From the NCBI GenBank assembly GCA_963761015.1, contig CAVXFL010000006.1, forward strand, positions 1 through 64,000: a stretch of DNA of 64,000 bases, given 5' to 3'. This document shows, one piece after another, positions 55,378 through 64,000 of this stretch. Under the pieces are notes generated by a model. That model had not been told where the DNA came from, searched no databases, and was given only the letters and a program-made list of their open reading frames with translations. The translations under genes were made by a program, and so were the position numbers. This DNA comes from CAVXFL01 sp963761015. Its GTDB lineage: Bacteria > Pseudomonadota > Alphaproteobacteria > Acetobacterales > Acetobacteraceae. Numbering within the stretch: the stretch's first letter is position 1; the number at the start of each line of letters is the position of its first letter.

Positions 55378-55668
55378 ATGGCGCGGGGCTACACGAGCGG
55401 GCTGATGACGGGTCTGGCGCTCAGCGTGCTGGCGGCGTTCCTGGGTCCGCTGTGGCGGCCGGCGGCGTCCCGCTATGGCCGGCCGGCGGCCAAGGCGGCG
55501 ATCAAGCAAGGGCTGGTGGCCTTCGAGGTCGGCCGCGAGCGGCTGGCGGAGTTGGGCGAAACCGTCGAGGACATGCTGGCCGAAGCCAAGGTCGAACTGG
55601 CGACGGACCGCATGCGATCCGCGATGCCGGGGCCAAGCGGGCCGGCGGCGGCGGCCGAGGCGGACTGA
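55378..55668 (+). CDS. DUF5132-like small protein
   Basis: 96 residues, plus strand, between divergent and convergent minus-strand genes. One N-terminal hydrophobic segment (YTSGLMTGLALSVLAAFLGP), then amphipathic helices (AKAAIKQGLVAFEVGRERLA and GETVEDMLAEAKVELATDRM). Similar in size and shape to 58754-59023. GGGAGGG lies just before the ATG. Same family of small proteins that accompany HMA/P-type ATPase clusters; function unknown. Confidence 0.7.
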   Translation: MARGYTSGLMTGLALSVLAAFLGPLWRPAASRYGRPAAKAAIKQGLVAFEVGRERLAELGETVEDMLAEAKVELATDRMRSAMPGPSGPAAAAEAD

Positions 55669-55672
55669 GCCC

Positions 55673-58600
55673 TCAGGCGGCCAAGGGGGAAGCCAGGCGC
55701 GGCGTCGCGCGGCTGGGCGGCGCGTTCACCGGGGCCGGCTTGCGGGCTTCGTTCACCAGGTAGGGCAGCAGGCCGGCGCCGAGCGTAACCGCCAGGTCGA
55801 GCGGACCCAGCGGCGCCATGCCCATGAGCCCGCGCATGCCCGGCAGCAGCAGAGCGGCCGCCTGCGCCGCGAGCGAGACGCCGACCGCGGCGGCGAGCGG
55901 CCGGTTCGGCGGCCTGTCGTCACCGCTCCTGGTGGCGCCGCGGCAGGTGAGCGCGTGCAGCAGTTGCGCGGTCACCAGACTGCCGAGCGTCATGGTGCGC
56001 GCCTCGGCCGAGACGCCATATCGGAGCACGCCGTAGCCGCAGGCCGCCAGCGCGCCGCCGGCGATCACGCTGGCATCGACGGCGGAGGCGCGCAGGTCGC
56101 GATTGCGCAGAATGCCCTGCCCGTTCGCTTGCGGCGGGCGGCGCAGCAGCCCCGGATCGGGCGGCTCGAAGGCAAGCCCGAGCGCCGGCAGCACGTCCGA
56201 GATCAGATTGAGCCAGAGCAACTGAATCGGCGTCAGCGGTTCGCTGAACCCGGCCGAGGTGGCGGCCAGCACGACGCCGATCTCGCTCATATTGGTGCCG
56301 ATCAGGTACCGCACCGACTTGCGCACGTTCGTGTACGTCGTCCGCCCGCGCTCGATGGCCACGCCGATGGCGGTGAGATCGTCGGTTTGCAGCACCACGT
56401 CGGCCACTTCGCGCGCCGCCTCGGCGCCGCTCCAGCCCATGGCGATGCCGACATCGGCCGCCTTCATGGCCGGGCTGTCGTTGATGCCGTCGCCGGCCAT
56501 GGCCACCACGACGCCGCTCGCCTGCAATGCCCGCACGATCGCCAGCTTGTCGGCCGGGCTGACGCGGGCGAACACCTGGGCCCTTTGCGCCACCTCGGCG
56601 ATGTGCTCCGGCGCCAGCCCGGCGAGACCGGCGGAGTCGATCACCTCGACATCGGCGCCATTGCCGAGCCCGAGCTGGCGCGCCACCGCCCGCGCGGTCG
56701 CGACCTGATCGCCGGTCATGATGACGCGATGAATGCCCGCCTCGTGAATGGTACGCATGAGCGCCGGCGCCTCCGGCCGCACCGGATCGGTGAGGCCCGC
56801 CAGCCCGACCCAGATCAGCTCGGACGCCCCGGCGTGGATCGCGGCGTCGTCGTCGGCCGCGAACTCCTGGTACGCGCAGCCGAGCACGCGCAGCGCCCGT
56901 TCCGCCATCGCCATGTTGGCGCGCGCGATCTCGGCGCGGTCGGCCGCGGTCATCGGGCGCGGGCCGCAGCCGGTCAGCCGCATCGCGCAGAGTTCCAGCA
57001 CTTCTTCCGGGCTGCCCTTGACCGCGACGAGCATCCGCCCGGCGCAACGATGCCGCGTGAGCATGAAGCGATAGGCGTCGCTGCGGTGGCGGATCGACAG
57101 CCGCGGCCATCGCCGCCGTTCGGCCTCGACATCCATGCCGGCGTCCATCGCCAGCCGCACCAGGGCGTTCTCGGTGGCCGTGCCGTTCAATGCCGGCTTG
57201 CCGTATCGGTCCCGCTCGATCTCGGCTTCGCTGCACAGCGCGCCGATCAGCAGCAGCCGCACGAGCCGCGGATCGCCGCCGAGATCGACCGGAGCCCCGT
57301 TCGGATCAACGGCGCTGCCGTCCGGCGCGACCGAAAGGACGTCCTCGCACGCGACCGCGGCCACCGACATGCGGTTCATCGTCAAGGTGCCGGTCTTGTC
57401 GAAGCAGAACACGCGCACCGAGGCGAGGGTCTCCACGGCGTCGAGCCGTCGCACCAGCACGTTGCGCCGGCGCATGTCCTCGATGCCGAGCGCGAGCGTG
57501 GTCGTCGCCACCGTCGGCAGCGCCTCGGGGATGGCGGCCACCGCCAGCGACACCGAGGAGCGGACCATTTGCAGCAACCCGAAGCCGCGCAGCACGCCGA
57601 TGCCGAACAGCGCGCCGCAAACGGCGAGCCCGAGCCAGATCAATTGCTGGCCGACCTCGGTGAGCTGGCGCTGCATCGGGGTTTCCGGCGAGCCCGCGCC
57701 GGCGAGCAGGCGCTGGATGCGCCCGACCTCGGTCGCCGGTCCGGTGGCCACCACGATCGCGGTACCGCTGCCGCCGATCACGGCGGTGCCGCGATAGATC
57801 ATGTTCCGGCGGTCCGCCAGCGCCACCGGCCGGTCCGGCAGCGGCAAGGGGTTTTTCGACACCGGAACGCTTTCGCCGGTCAGCATCGCCTCGCTGACGC
57901 TGAGTTCGCGGGCCGAGACGATACGGGCATCCGCCGGGATGACCATGCCCCGCTGCAAGGCGACGAGGTCGCCCGGCACGAGGGTCGGCACGGGAACCTC
58001 GGCCGGCCGGCCGTCGCGGATCACTGGCGCGGTCTGGTCGAGCGGCGCGGCGGCCAGGCTGGTGATGGTCCGCTCCGAGCGGCTTTCCACCGAAAACCCG
58101 ATGGCGCCGTTGAGCGCGACCACGCCGGCGATGGCGGCGCACTCCAACAGTCCGCCGGTCAGCAGGGAGATGCCGGCCGCGATCCCGAGCAGCGCCACCG
58201 GCAAGGACTGAAACTGGCCGACCAGGATGGCGAGCCCGGAGCGGGGGACCGGCAGCGGCAGGACGTTGCGCCCGTGCTCGCTCAGCCGCTCGCGCGCCGC
58301 CGCCGCGGTGAGGCCCTCGGTCGGCGACGTGGCAAGCTCGTCGGCCAACTCCGCCGCGGCGCGGGCGTGCCAGCGCCGCCCGGCATCGCCGGGCGCGTCC
58401 ATCTCCGGCAGGACCAGCTCGCCGCGCGTCAGCGCCGCGATGTAGGTGGTGATCCGCTCGAGCGGCACGGCCGGGTCGAAATGCACCAGCACGTTGCCGC
58501 TTTGCGTGCTCGCCTGCACGCGCCCCGTGCCGGCCAGCGCAATCAGTCCGCGTTCGAGCCGGTCCTTCAGCTCCGGCGAGCGGCGCAGGCCCGCCACGTG

Positions 58601-58732
58601 CAGCCGGGCACGCCCGGCCAGCACATGCACCGCACGGACGAGCGCCTCAGCCGCCGGAGCGGTGCGCCGATCCTCGTGGCTGGAACAGGAAGACGCGCCG
58701 CCTGGCGGGGCCTCGGCCGAACCGCCGTGCAC
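55673..58732 (-). CDS. Cation-transporting P-type ATPase
   Basis: 1,019 residues, GTG start at 58732. N-terminal 120 residues are HMA-like (LAGRARLHVAGLRRSPELKD, VLVHFDPAVPLERITTYIAA). Actuator loop TGESVPVSKNP; phosphorylation Asp in CFDKTGTLTMNRM at about residue 447; hinge motif AGDGINDSPAMKAADVGIAM. The helix before the P-domain carries IPEALP, resembling the PEGLP of P2 (Ca/Na/K type) pumps rather than the CPC of P1B metal pumps. Membrane helices in pairs before and after. Ion unknown. The C-terminus has further helices (LTPIQLLWLNLISDVLPALG). Confidence 0.88.
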   Translation of the reverse strand: MHGGSAEAPPGGASSCSSHEDRRTAPAAEALVRAVHVLAGRARLHVAGLRRSPELKDRLERGLIALAGTGRVQASTQSGNVLVHFDPAVPLERITTYIAALTRGELVLPEMDAPGDAGRRWHARAAAELADELATSPTEGLTAAAARERLSEHGRNVLPLPVPRSGLAILVGQFQSLPVALLGIAAGISLLTGGLLECAAIAGVVALNGAIGFSVESRSERTITSLAAAPLDQTAPVIRDGRPAEVPVPTLVPGDLVALQRGMVIPADARIVSARELSVSEAMLTGESVPVSKNPLPLPDRPVALADRRNMIYRGTAVIGGSGTAIVVATGPATEVGRIQRLLAGAGSPETPMQRQLTEVGQQLIWLGLAVCGALFGIGVLRGFGLLQMVRSSVSLAVAAIPEALPTVATTTLALGIEDMRRRNVLVRRLDAVETLASVRVFCFDKTGTLTMNRMSVAAVACEDVLSVAPDGSAVDPNGAPVDLGGDPRLVRLLLIGALCSEAEIERDRYGKPALNGTATENALVRLAMDAGMDVEAERRRWPRLSIRHRSDAYRFMLTRHRCAGRMLVAVKGSPEEVLELCAMRLTGCGPRPMTAADRAEIARANMAMAERALRVLGCAYQEFAADDDAAIHAGASELIWVGLAGLTDPVRPEAPALMRTIHEAGIHRVIMTGDQVATARAVARQLGLGNGADVEVIDSAGLAGLAPEHIAEVAQRAQVFARVSPADKLAIVRALQASGVVVAMAGDGINDSPAMKAADVGIAMGWSGAEAAREVADVVLQTDDLTAIGVAIERGRTTYTNVRKSVRYLIGTNMSEIGVVLAATSAGFSEPLTPIQLLWLNLISDVLPALGLAFEPPDPGLLRRPPQANGQGILRNRDLRASAVDASVIAGGALAACGYGVLRYGVSAEARTMTLGSLVTAQLLHALTCRGATRSGDDRPPNRPLAAAVGVSLAAQAAALLLPGMRGLMGMAPLGPLDLAVTLGAGLLPYLVNEARKPAPVNAPPSRATPRLASPLAA

Positions 58733-58753
58733 CGTCGGGCCGCGCCGGTCGGA

Positions 58754-59023
58754 TCAGGCGTGTTCCGCCTTGGACCGCGGGCTGCCGTCGCGCATTTCGG
58801 ATCGCGCCTCGGCCACGATGTCGCCGCTCATTTCGTTCACCTGCGCCAAGCCTTCGCTGGCGCGGTCGTAGGCGTAGATGCCGGCCTTGATCACGCCCTT
58901 GGCGATCGGCCGCAGCACCGCCGTGATGGTCGGAGCGATCACCGGGCCGAGGACCAGCGCGCCGACGCCGACCGCCAGTCCGGCGACGATGTTGCCTTTG
59001 AACAAATCCTCGACGAATGCCAT
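58754..59023 (-). CDS. DUF5132-like small protein
   Basis: 89 residues from ATG 59023 (a longer frame to 59095 has no family sequence): MAFVEDLFKGNIVAGLAVGV, then PTITAVLRPIAKGVIKAGIY and ASEGLAQVNEMSGDIVAEAR. Hydrophobic N-terminal helix followed by amphipathic helix, like 55378. Ends 21 bases before the ATPase start, so the two are probably one transcript. Confidence 0.75.
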   Translation of the reverse strand: MAFVEDLFKGNIVAGLAVGVGALVLGPVIAPTITAVLRPIAKGVIKAGIYAYDRASEGLAQVNEMSGDIVAEARSEMRDGSPRSKAEHA

Positions 59024-59146
59024 GGGTTCGCCCCTTCTTCCGGTTGCCTGTTTCGCCGCGGCCGTTTGGTGGTGGCCGGGTTCGGATCCGCGCAATCAGC
59101 CCGATATGGGCAGTATAGGACGCGTCGCAAGCGAAGCCAGTTGCGT

Positions 59147-59608
59147 TCACCAGTCCTCCGCGACCATGTCGGAAACGTGTTCCAGCGCCGGCTTGGAGAC
59201 CTTCGGGGGTTTCCCCTTGGCGTGCGAAATCGCCTGCTTGAGGCTGGCGACTTGGCGCCGGTAGCGCGCCGCCCGGCCCTGCTCGCCACGCGCGAACCGC
59301 GCCGCGCGCCGCCGCGCCCGGGCCTCGAAATCCTCGATATGCGCCGCCGCGGCCTGGCGGCGCTGGGCGGCGCTGCCGGGCCCGGAGAGCGCGCCGAGAA
59401 CGCCATTCAAGGTATCGCGCACGAGTTCCTGGACGAGCTGCGCCTCCGCCTCGGATTCGCTTTCCATGAACAGGCCGATGCCGAGCTTCACCATCGCGCG
59501 CAGCGGCTGCGTCAGGCTGGGGGCGAGGGCCGGAACGACCAGCGCCGTGGCGCCCGCCACCGCGACCGCGACCGCATTGCCGCCCAGTGCGTCCTTCAAC
59601 AGATCCAT
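59147..59608 (-). CDS. Hypothetical protein of HMA/DUF5132 cluster
   Basis: 153 residues. N-terminal MDLLKDALGGNAVAVAVAGA, hydrophobic to residue about 45, resembles DUF5132 proteins. Middle part (QLVQELVRDTLNGVLGALSG) helical; C-terminal half is strongly basic (RRRAARFARGEQGRAARYRR), then SHAKGKPPKVSKPALEHVSD. Could bind nucleic acid or membranes by its charge. First gene of the cluster in transcription direction. Confidence 0.6.
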   Translation of the reverse strand: MDLLKDALGGNAVAVAVAGATALVVPALAPSLTQPLRAMVKLGIGLFMESESEAEAQLVQELVRDTLNGVLGALSGPGSAAQRRQAAAAHIEDFEARARRRAARFARGEQGRAARYRRQVASLKQAISHAKGKPPKVSKPALEHVSDMVAEDW

Positions 59609-59905
59609 CGCCGCCTCCCGCCGTGGACGTTCCGGCTATTAGGCGCGGTTAACTACGGCGCCGGCCCTGGTTTCCAGGCCTCGCGAGCACCGTCGTCATG
59701 CCCGGGCGAAGACCCGGGCATCTCGACGCCGCACGGCCGCGAGATCGCCGGGTCGAGCCCGGCAATGACGGATCAACTATTCAGTCCGAGTGAACGGCTT
59801 CGTCATGTCCGGCGAAGACCCGGCATCTCGGCGCCGCACGGCCGCGAGGTCGCCGGGTCCGAGCCCGACAATGACGGACCAATATCCAGTCCGACTGAAC
59901 GCGCG
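59609..59905. repeat. Two tandem 107-bp palindrome units
   Basis: 59694-59800 and 59801-59902 are two copies of one unit, each starting CGTCATG, with a hairpin (CCCGGGCGAAGACCCGGG in the first), GCCGCACGGCCGCGAG, and a second hairpin ending CAATGACGG, followed by CAGTCCGA. Such paired palindromes are REP/BIME-like. No gene. Confidence 0.8.
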
Positions 59906-60154
59906 CTAAACGGCCCTGGTGTCCGGCAGCCGGGCCCGGTCCAGGGCCGCGGAGAGGAAGCCGAACCGCTCGACCAGACCCGGGCCGCGCTCCAGCGCCA
60001 CCATGTCCGCCGCACGCCAGAGCGTCAGGCACGGCTGACGGCTTCGTTGCGGATACAGCAGGACGAGTTCCTCGTACTCGCCGTCCGCGCGCACCGCGTT
60101 CAGCACGATCTCCATCCGAAGGCCGCGCGCTTCCGCCCAGCCGCGCAGCAGCAC
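59906..60154 (-). CDS. Hypothetical protein, start uncertain
   Basis: 82 residues from a GTG at 60154, but the frame continues upstream (GIAFDVAELV) without a clear start; an indel may hide it. MEIVLNAVRADGEYEELVLL, YPQRSRQPCLTLWRAADMVA, ERGPGLVERFGFLSAALDRA. Alternating hydrophobic pattern suggests a small alpha/beta fold. No family recognised. Confidence 0.4.
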   Translation of the reverse strand: MLLRGWAEARGLRMEIVLNAVRADGEYEELVLLYPQRSRQPCLTLWRAADMVALERGPGLVERFGFLSAALDRARLPDTRAV

Positions 60155-60326
60155 CAGTTCCGCGACATCGAACGCGATTCCGGCGGGCGGGCGCGGCGGG
60201 AGCGAGCGAACGCATGGCGATACCGGACCTCGGCATGTTATTGCGCGCAGACGGCGCCAAACGCATCCCGAGCCGATGCTAGCCGAGGAAGTGCTAAGAA
60301 TCCGGTTAGTCCGGCATGCGCCGATC

Positions 60327-60542
60327 TCAGCCCGCGTCGTCGAGCGTGAAGCCCACCTTCAGCGTGACCTGATAGTGCTTCACCTTGCCGTTCTCGACGT
60401 GCCCGCGCACCTGCGCCACCTCGAACCATCCGAGGTTGCGCACCGTCGCCGCCGCCTTCGCCACCGCCCGTTCGATCGCGTGCGACACGCTCTGCTCCGA
60501 CGAGCCGACCAGCTCGATCACCTTGTACACGTGCTCCGTCAT
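60327..60542 (-). CDS. Dodecin
   Basis: 71-residue flavin-binding dodecamer subunit, cytoplasmic storage of FMN or riboflavin. MTEHVYKVIELVGSSEQSVS, HAIERAVAKAAATVRNLGWF (the Trp that stacks on flavin), EVAQVRGHVENGKVKHYQVT, LKVGFTLDD. ATG at 60542 fits the family start exactly. A longer frame to 60839 is spurious. Confidence 0.93.
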   Translation of the reverse strand: MTEHVYKVIELVGSSEQSVSHAIERAVAKAAATVRNLGWFEVAQVRGHVENGKVKHYQVTLKVGFTLDDAG

Positions 60543-60654
60543 GGCCCGCCTCCCTGTGTTGCCGCCGGAGTAAACGCATTGCCATGCTCCGGGTGCCATC
60601 GGCGGTGTTCGGCGTGCCGGTTTCCGGCTAAGCAGCCGGCGCGGGAGAACTCGG

Positions 60655-61632
60655 ATGTCGCGCAAGCTGCTGAATTTGGTCGCTCTCGGTCTGGCGCTGC
60701 CGCTGCTCGGCGCGGCAAGCGCGGCGGCGCCCTCGGGCAATCCCGCGTCGATCGGCTGGATCGCCCCCAATCCCGACAAGCTGCCGGACGACGCCTGGGG
60801 TCGCACGGTGCGGCTCGGGCGCGACTTGATCGCGCGCACCTACGCCCATATCGGCCCCGAGGTCGCCGACCCCGCGAAGCGCTACGCCGGCAACAACCTC
60901 GCCTGCCGGAACTGCCATATCGGCGCGGGCACGCAGCCATTCGGCAATCCGCTGGTCGGCGCCTTCGCCAATTACCCGAGCTACCGCGCGCGGAGCGGCC
61001 GCGTCGGGACCATCGAGGACCGCATCCAGGGCTGCATGACGCGCAGCATGAACGGCCGCAAGCTGCCGCCCGGCTCGGCGGAGCTGACCGCGATGGTCGC
61101 CTATCTCAAATTCCTCGCCACCGGCCGCCCGGTCGGCGAGAAGCTGCCCGGCCACGGGTCGGGCCACATGCCCGAACTCGATCGGGCCGCCGATCCGGCG
61201 CGGGGACGCGCGGTGTACGCCAGCGTTTGCGCGGTGTGCCACGGGGCCGACGGCCGCGGCCAGCGGAACGGCAAGCCGGGCGAGGCCAAGGGCTACCTCG
61301 TGCCGCCGCTCTGGGGCCCGGACAGTTTCAACGACGGCGCCGGCATGGATCGTCTGATCGAGGCGGCGAATTTCATCCACGACGACATGCCGGGCGGCAC
61401 CACCTGGAAGCACCCCGTGGTTGCCGCGCCGGATGCGTGGGACGTGGCCGCCTACGTGCAGAGCAAGCCGCGCCCGCACAAGGCGGGGCTGGAACAGGAC
61501 TATCCCGATCTCTGGCAGAAGCCGGTGGACACGCCCTATGGGCCGTATCCGGACGGCTTCAGCCAGCAACAACACCGGCTCGGGCCGTTCGCGCCGATCC
61601 GCGCAGCCCACGCCGCGCACCGGCGGCATTAG
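60655..61632 (+). CDS. TsdA-like dihaem cytochrome c (thiosulfate dehydrogenase type)
   Basis: 325 residues with a signal peptide (LLNLVALGLALPLLGAASAA). Two haem sites: C84-R-N-C87-H88 and C192-A-V-C195-H196. The segment between (VGAFANYPSYRARSGRVGTI, EDRIQGCMTRSMNGRKLPPG) matches the TsdA layout, and Cys127 in IQGC is the candidate axial thiolate ligand known for TsdA haem 1. Periplasmic. Oxidation of thiosulfate to tetrathionate is the family activity; not proven for this protein. It lies beside dodecin and upstream of a histidine kinase. Confidence 0.82.
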   Translation: MSRKLLNLVALGLALPLLGAASAAAPSGNPASIGWIAPNPDKLPDDAWGRTVRLGRDLIARTYAHIGPEVADPAKRYAGNNLACRNCHIGAGTQPFGNPLVGAFANYPSYRARSGRVGTIEDRIQGCMTRSMNGRKLPPGSAELTAMVAYLKFLATGRPVGEKLPGHGSGHMPELDRAADPARGRAVYASVCAVCHGADGRGQRNGKPGEAKGYLVPPLWGPDSFNDGAGMDRLIEAANFIHDDMPGGTTWKHPVVAAPDAWDVAAYVQSKPRPHKAGLEQDYPDLWQKPVDTPYGPYPDGFSQQQHRLGPFAPIRAAHAAHRRH

Positions 61633-61840
61633 TCCAGCCCGGCGATTTCGGCCAATTACCTCCGAGACGCGGCCGATCGCCCAGCGAAGACCTTCTCCCA
61701 GCGGGCGAAGTTGATTTAGTCATCGCGCGGACTGCGTGTATTGTGCCATTGTTTTTCGCGCGTCACGCGATCACGCGTCGCGTGGCGCAGCCGCCGAGCC
61801 GGTCGCAGGTCAAAGCATTCTGAAAGGTTTGGAGCCGATC

Positions 61841-62719
61841 ATGTCCGCGCGCACAGAACGGGCCGGCGGCGATGTCGCCGAGGGGATCGCGACGGTGTCG
61901 GAACAGCTCCCGCGCGACGCCACCGCGCGCATGCCGGCGGAGCAAGAGCTTCGGAACAACCGCGAGAACCTGGAGCAAATGGTTGCCGCGCGCACCCGGG
62001 AGCTGTCCGCGGTCAACGCCAGGCTCGAAATGGTCAACAAGGACCTGGAGTTCTTCGCCTATTCCGTCTCGCACGACCTGCGGGCGCCGCTCCGGGCGAT
62101 CGAGGGATTCTCCGGCATCCTCGTGGAAGATTACGGCGACAAGTTCGACGCGGCAGGCAAGCACGTCATCAACGTCATCCGCCAGAGCACGGCGAAGATG
62201 AGTCGGATGATCGACGACATTCTTGCCTTCTCCCGGGCCGGGCGAGCGGAAATGAAGCCGGCGCCCGTCGACATGGCAGCGCTGGCTCGCGCCGCCATCC
62301 GCGACGTTCAGGCAACTTCCGCGGACCGCAAGCTGACCTTCGAGGTCGGGGCGCTGCCGCCGGCGCGCGGGGACAGCGCGATGCTGCAGCGGGTCTGGAG
62401 CAACCTGCTCGACAACGCCGTCAAGTACAGCGGGCCAAAGCCCGAAGCCCGCATCGAGATCGGCGCGACGGCAGGGCGGGGCGAGACCGTGTATTTCGTC
62501 CGCGACAACGGTGTCGGCTTCGATATGCAATATGCCGGCAAGCTGTTCGGCGTCTTCCAGCGGCTGCACGGCGCCGAGTTTCCGGGAACCGGCATCGGTC
62601 TCGCCATCGTCAAGCGCATCGTCGGGCATCACGGCGGGCGAGTCTGGGCCGAAGGCAAGCCCGACGCGGGGGCGACGTTCTATTTTTCTCTTCCTGACAA
62701 GGAGAGTTTCGATGCCTGA
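61841..62719 (+). CDS. Cytoplasmic sensor histidine kinase
   Basis: 292 residues from ATG 61841. N-terminal 70 residues are a coiled coil (EQELRNNRENLEQMVAARTR, ELSAVNARLEMVNKDLEFFA). The phosphoacceptor is His78 in YSVSHDLRAPLRAIEGFSG. ATPase motifs: N box LLDNAVKYS, G1 VRDNGVGFDM, G2 GTGIGLAIVKRIVGHHGG. No membrane segment, so it senses through the N-terminal part or a partner. The next gene, 65 bases on, starts with a receiver domain. Confidence 0.9.
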   Translation: MSARTERAGGDVAEGIATVSEQLPRDATARMPAEQELRNNRENLEQMVAARTRELSAVNARLEMVNKDLEFFAYSVSHDLRAPLRAIEGFSGILVEDYGDKFDAAGKHVINVIRQSTAKMSRMIDDILAFSRAGRAEMKPAPVDMAALARAAIRDVQATSADRKLTFEVGALPPARGDSAMLQRVWSNLLDNAVKYSGPKPEARIEIGATAGRGETVYFVRDNGVGFDMQYAGKLFGVFQRLHGAEFPGTGIGLAIVKRIVGHHGGRVWAEGKPDAGATFYFSLPDKESFDA

Positions 62720-62784
62720 CGCGAACGCCGACGCATTTCCTGGCTCGTCCTGAACAAGCCGCCACCCTGATTCGAGACCGGCAG

Positions 62785-64000
62785 ATGGACGCCGAGGTCC
62801 AAAAACAGCTGAAGATCCTCATCCTTGAGGACGTGCCCGCCGACGCGGAACTGATCGAGCGTACGCTCCGCAAGGGTGGGCTGCGGTTTGCGGCCAGGCG
62901 GGTCGACACCAGGGAAAAATTTGACCGCGCCCTCGATCAGTTCCGACCGGATATCGTCCTGTCCGACTACAAACTGCCGGACTTCGACGGGCTTGCCGCG
63001 CTGAAGCTCGCCCGGAGCAGGTATCCGGATGTGCCCGTCATCGAAGTCACCGGCGCGCTCGGCGACGAGGCGGCGCTCGAACTCGTGCGGGCCGGCGCCC
63101 ACGACTACGTGCTGAAGGACCGCCTCGCGCGCCTGCCATACGCCGTGCAGGATGCGCTGTCGCACGCCGAGGAATTGCGCGGACGCAAGCTGGCCGAGCA
63201 AGCCGTGCGGCGCAGCGAGGAGCAATATCGCGGCATCGTCGAGAGCGCTCAGGACGGCATCATCGGCAAGGATCTGAACGGTGTCGTCACGTCCTGGAAC
63301 AAGGGCGCCGAACGGATCTATGGCTACACCGCCGCCGAGATCGTCGGGCGGCCGGTGAACATTCTCGCGCCGCCGGAGCGGAAGGACGAGGTTGCCGAGC
63401 TGATCGCCAAGGTCGCTCGCGGCGAGCGGGTCGGGCTCCTCGAAACGCAGCGCATTACCAAGGCCGGCCGGCTGGTCGAGGTCGCGATCACGCTTTCGCC
63501 GATCTGGGATTCCGCCGGGGAGATCGTCGGCATATCGACGGTCGCGCGCGACATTGCCGAGCGCAAGCGCGCCGAGCGTGAGCGCGCATTCAATGCGGCC
63601 GTCATGTCCGCGATCCAGCAAACGTCGCCGGACGGCATCCTGCTGGTCGACACGAACGGACAGGTCGTCGCGCGGAACCAGCGGTTTCTCGATCTGTGGG
63701 CAATCCCGCCCGCACTTGCCGCCAGCAAATCCGACGAGCCGCTATTGAAGCTTCGTGCTGGGACAGGTCGCCGAGCCCGCTGCGTTCCTCCGCCAAGTCA
63801 AGGCACTGTATGCGCATCCCGACGAGACGAGCCATGACGAGGTCGCGTGCAAGGATGGCCGGACCTTGGAGCGGTACTCGGCGCCGATCAGGCTGGACGA
63901 TGGCGCGCATCTCGGCCGCGTCTGGTTCTTCCGCGATATTACCGAGCGCAAGCAGGCCGAGGCGAGGCTCCGTGAGGACGAGGCCCGTTTCCACGCGCTG
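62785..64000 (+). pseudogene. Receiver and PAS sensor protein, frameshifted, partial
   Basis: N-terminal receiver domain: acidic pair at residues 15-16 (LEDVPAD), phosphoacceptor Asp61 (VLSDYKLPD), Lys111 (YVLKDRL). Then a PAS domain at about 140-260 (EEQYRGIVESAQDGIIGKDL, WNKGAERIYGYTAAEIVG, TVARDIAERKRAERERAFN), then a second PAS (SPDGILLVDTNGQVVARNQR). Near 63755 the frame shifts; the other frame continues VLGQVAEPAAFLRQVKALYA, GRVWFFRDITERKQAEARLR to the window end. Probably a hybrid regulator ending in a kinase or cyclase domain outside the window. Partner of the kinase upstream, by position. Confidence 0.82.

Noticed and set aside
55475..60349. A 1,624-codon open frame on the plus strand, and similar long frames at 23636-25783 and 44011-46815
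   Set aside because: They lie antisense to the P-type ATPase, valS and patatin/ilvD. High GC keeps these frames open. No motif or family sequence in them.

Overview
The window is high-GC DNA from an alphaproteobacterium. A pcm - tolC - popZ (DUF2497) - valS gene order on one strand, a phosphoketolase operon and class II DAHP synthase point towards Rhodospirillales, perhaps Acetobacteraceae. That placement is inference from gene content, not from a marker gene.

Layout. 1-8.7 kb is an insertion-sequence graveyard: a frameshifted IS1634-type transposase, a doubly frameshifted IS110 transposase, two IS3-family copies facing each other (one 5'-truncated) around a piece of an IS630 transposase, and an IS21 element that is cut by IS3, split by an IS5/IS427-type element and itself inserted in a second IS630 gene. 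9.3-12.7 kb holds a small minus-strand operon (EthD-like protein, remnant alpha/beta hydrolase, NAD-dependent epimerase), then a dead luciferase-like gene fused to a truncated IS1380 transposase. 12.7-22.6 kb has a His-rich small protein, a 59-residue glycine-rich membrane peptide, the operon phosphoketolase - fructose-bisphosphate aldolase - histidine phosphatase, a beheaded resolvase, a beta-lactamase-fold hydrolase, an amidohydrolase, cytochrome b561, a UPF0114 protein and an F420-type oxidoreductase. 22.7-29.9 kb is the core block valS-popZ-tolC-pcm with a cysteine-rich secreted protein beside it. 30-46.8 kb carries two related B12-type radical SAM genes, tRNA-Leu(GAG), an AraC regulator, a peptidoglycan-binding protein, ispF, two lipoproteins, a TauD-like dioxygenase, asnB, a TPR protein with five 141-bp repeats, a patatin and ilvD. 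46.9-53.2 kb (gabD, DUF559, gor, aroG, pncB) is one-directional and full of single-base frameshifts. 53.4-64 kb has a luciferase-like monooxygenase, an HMA/DUF5132/P-type ATPase cluster, dodecin, a TsdA-like dihaem cytochrome, and a histidine kinase followed by a response-regulator/PAS protein that runs off the end.

Three themes deserve attention. First, palindromic repeats have invaded genes: a 55-bp hairpin inside both IS3 transposases, a 17-bp-arm palindrome kept in frame inside valS, and a pair of 38-bp inverted repeats around a DUF559 endonuclease-like gene that together look like a small mobile unit. Second, single-base indels break many conserved genes, most densely at 47-53 kb, which looks more like unpolished sequence than decay. 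Third, several small or repetitive proteins (His-rich, Cys-rich, PG-binding, HMA/DUF5132) have no function I can name.
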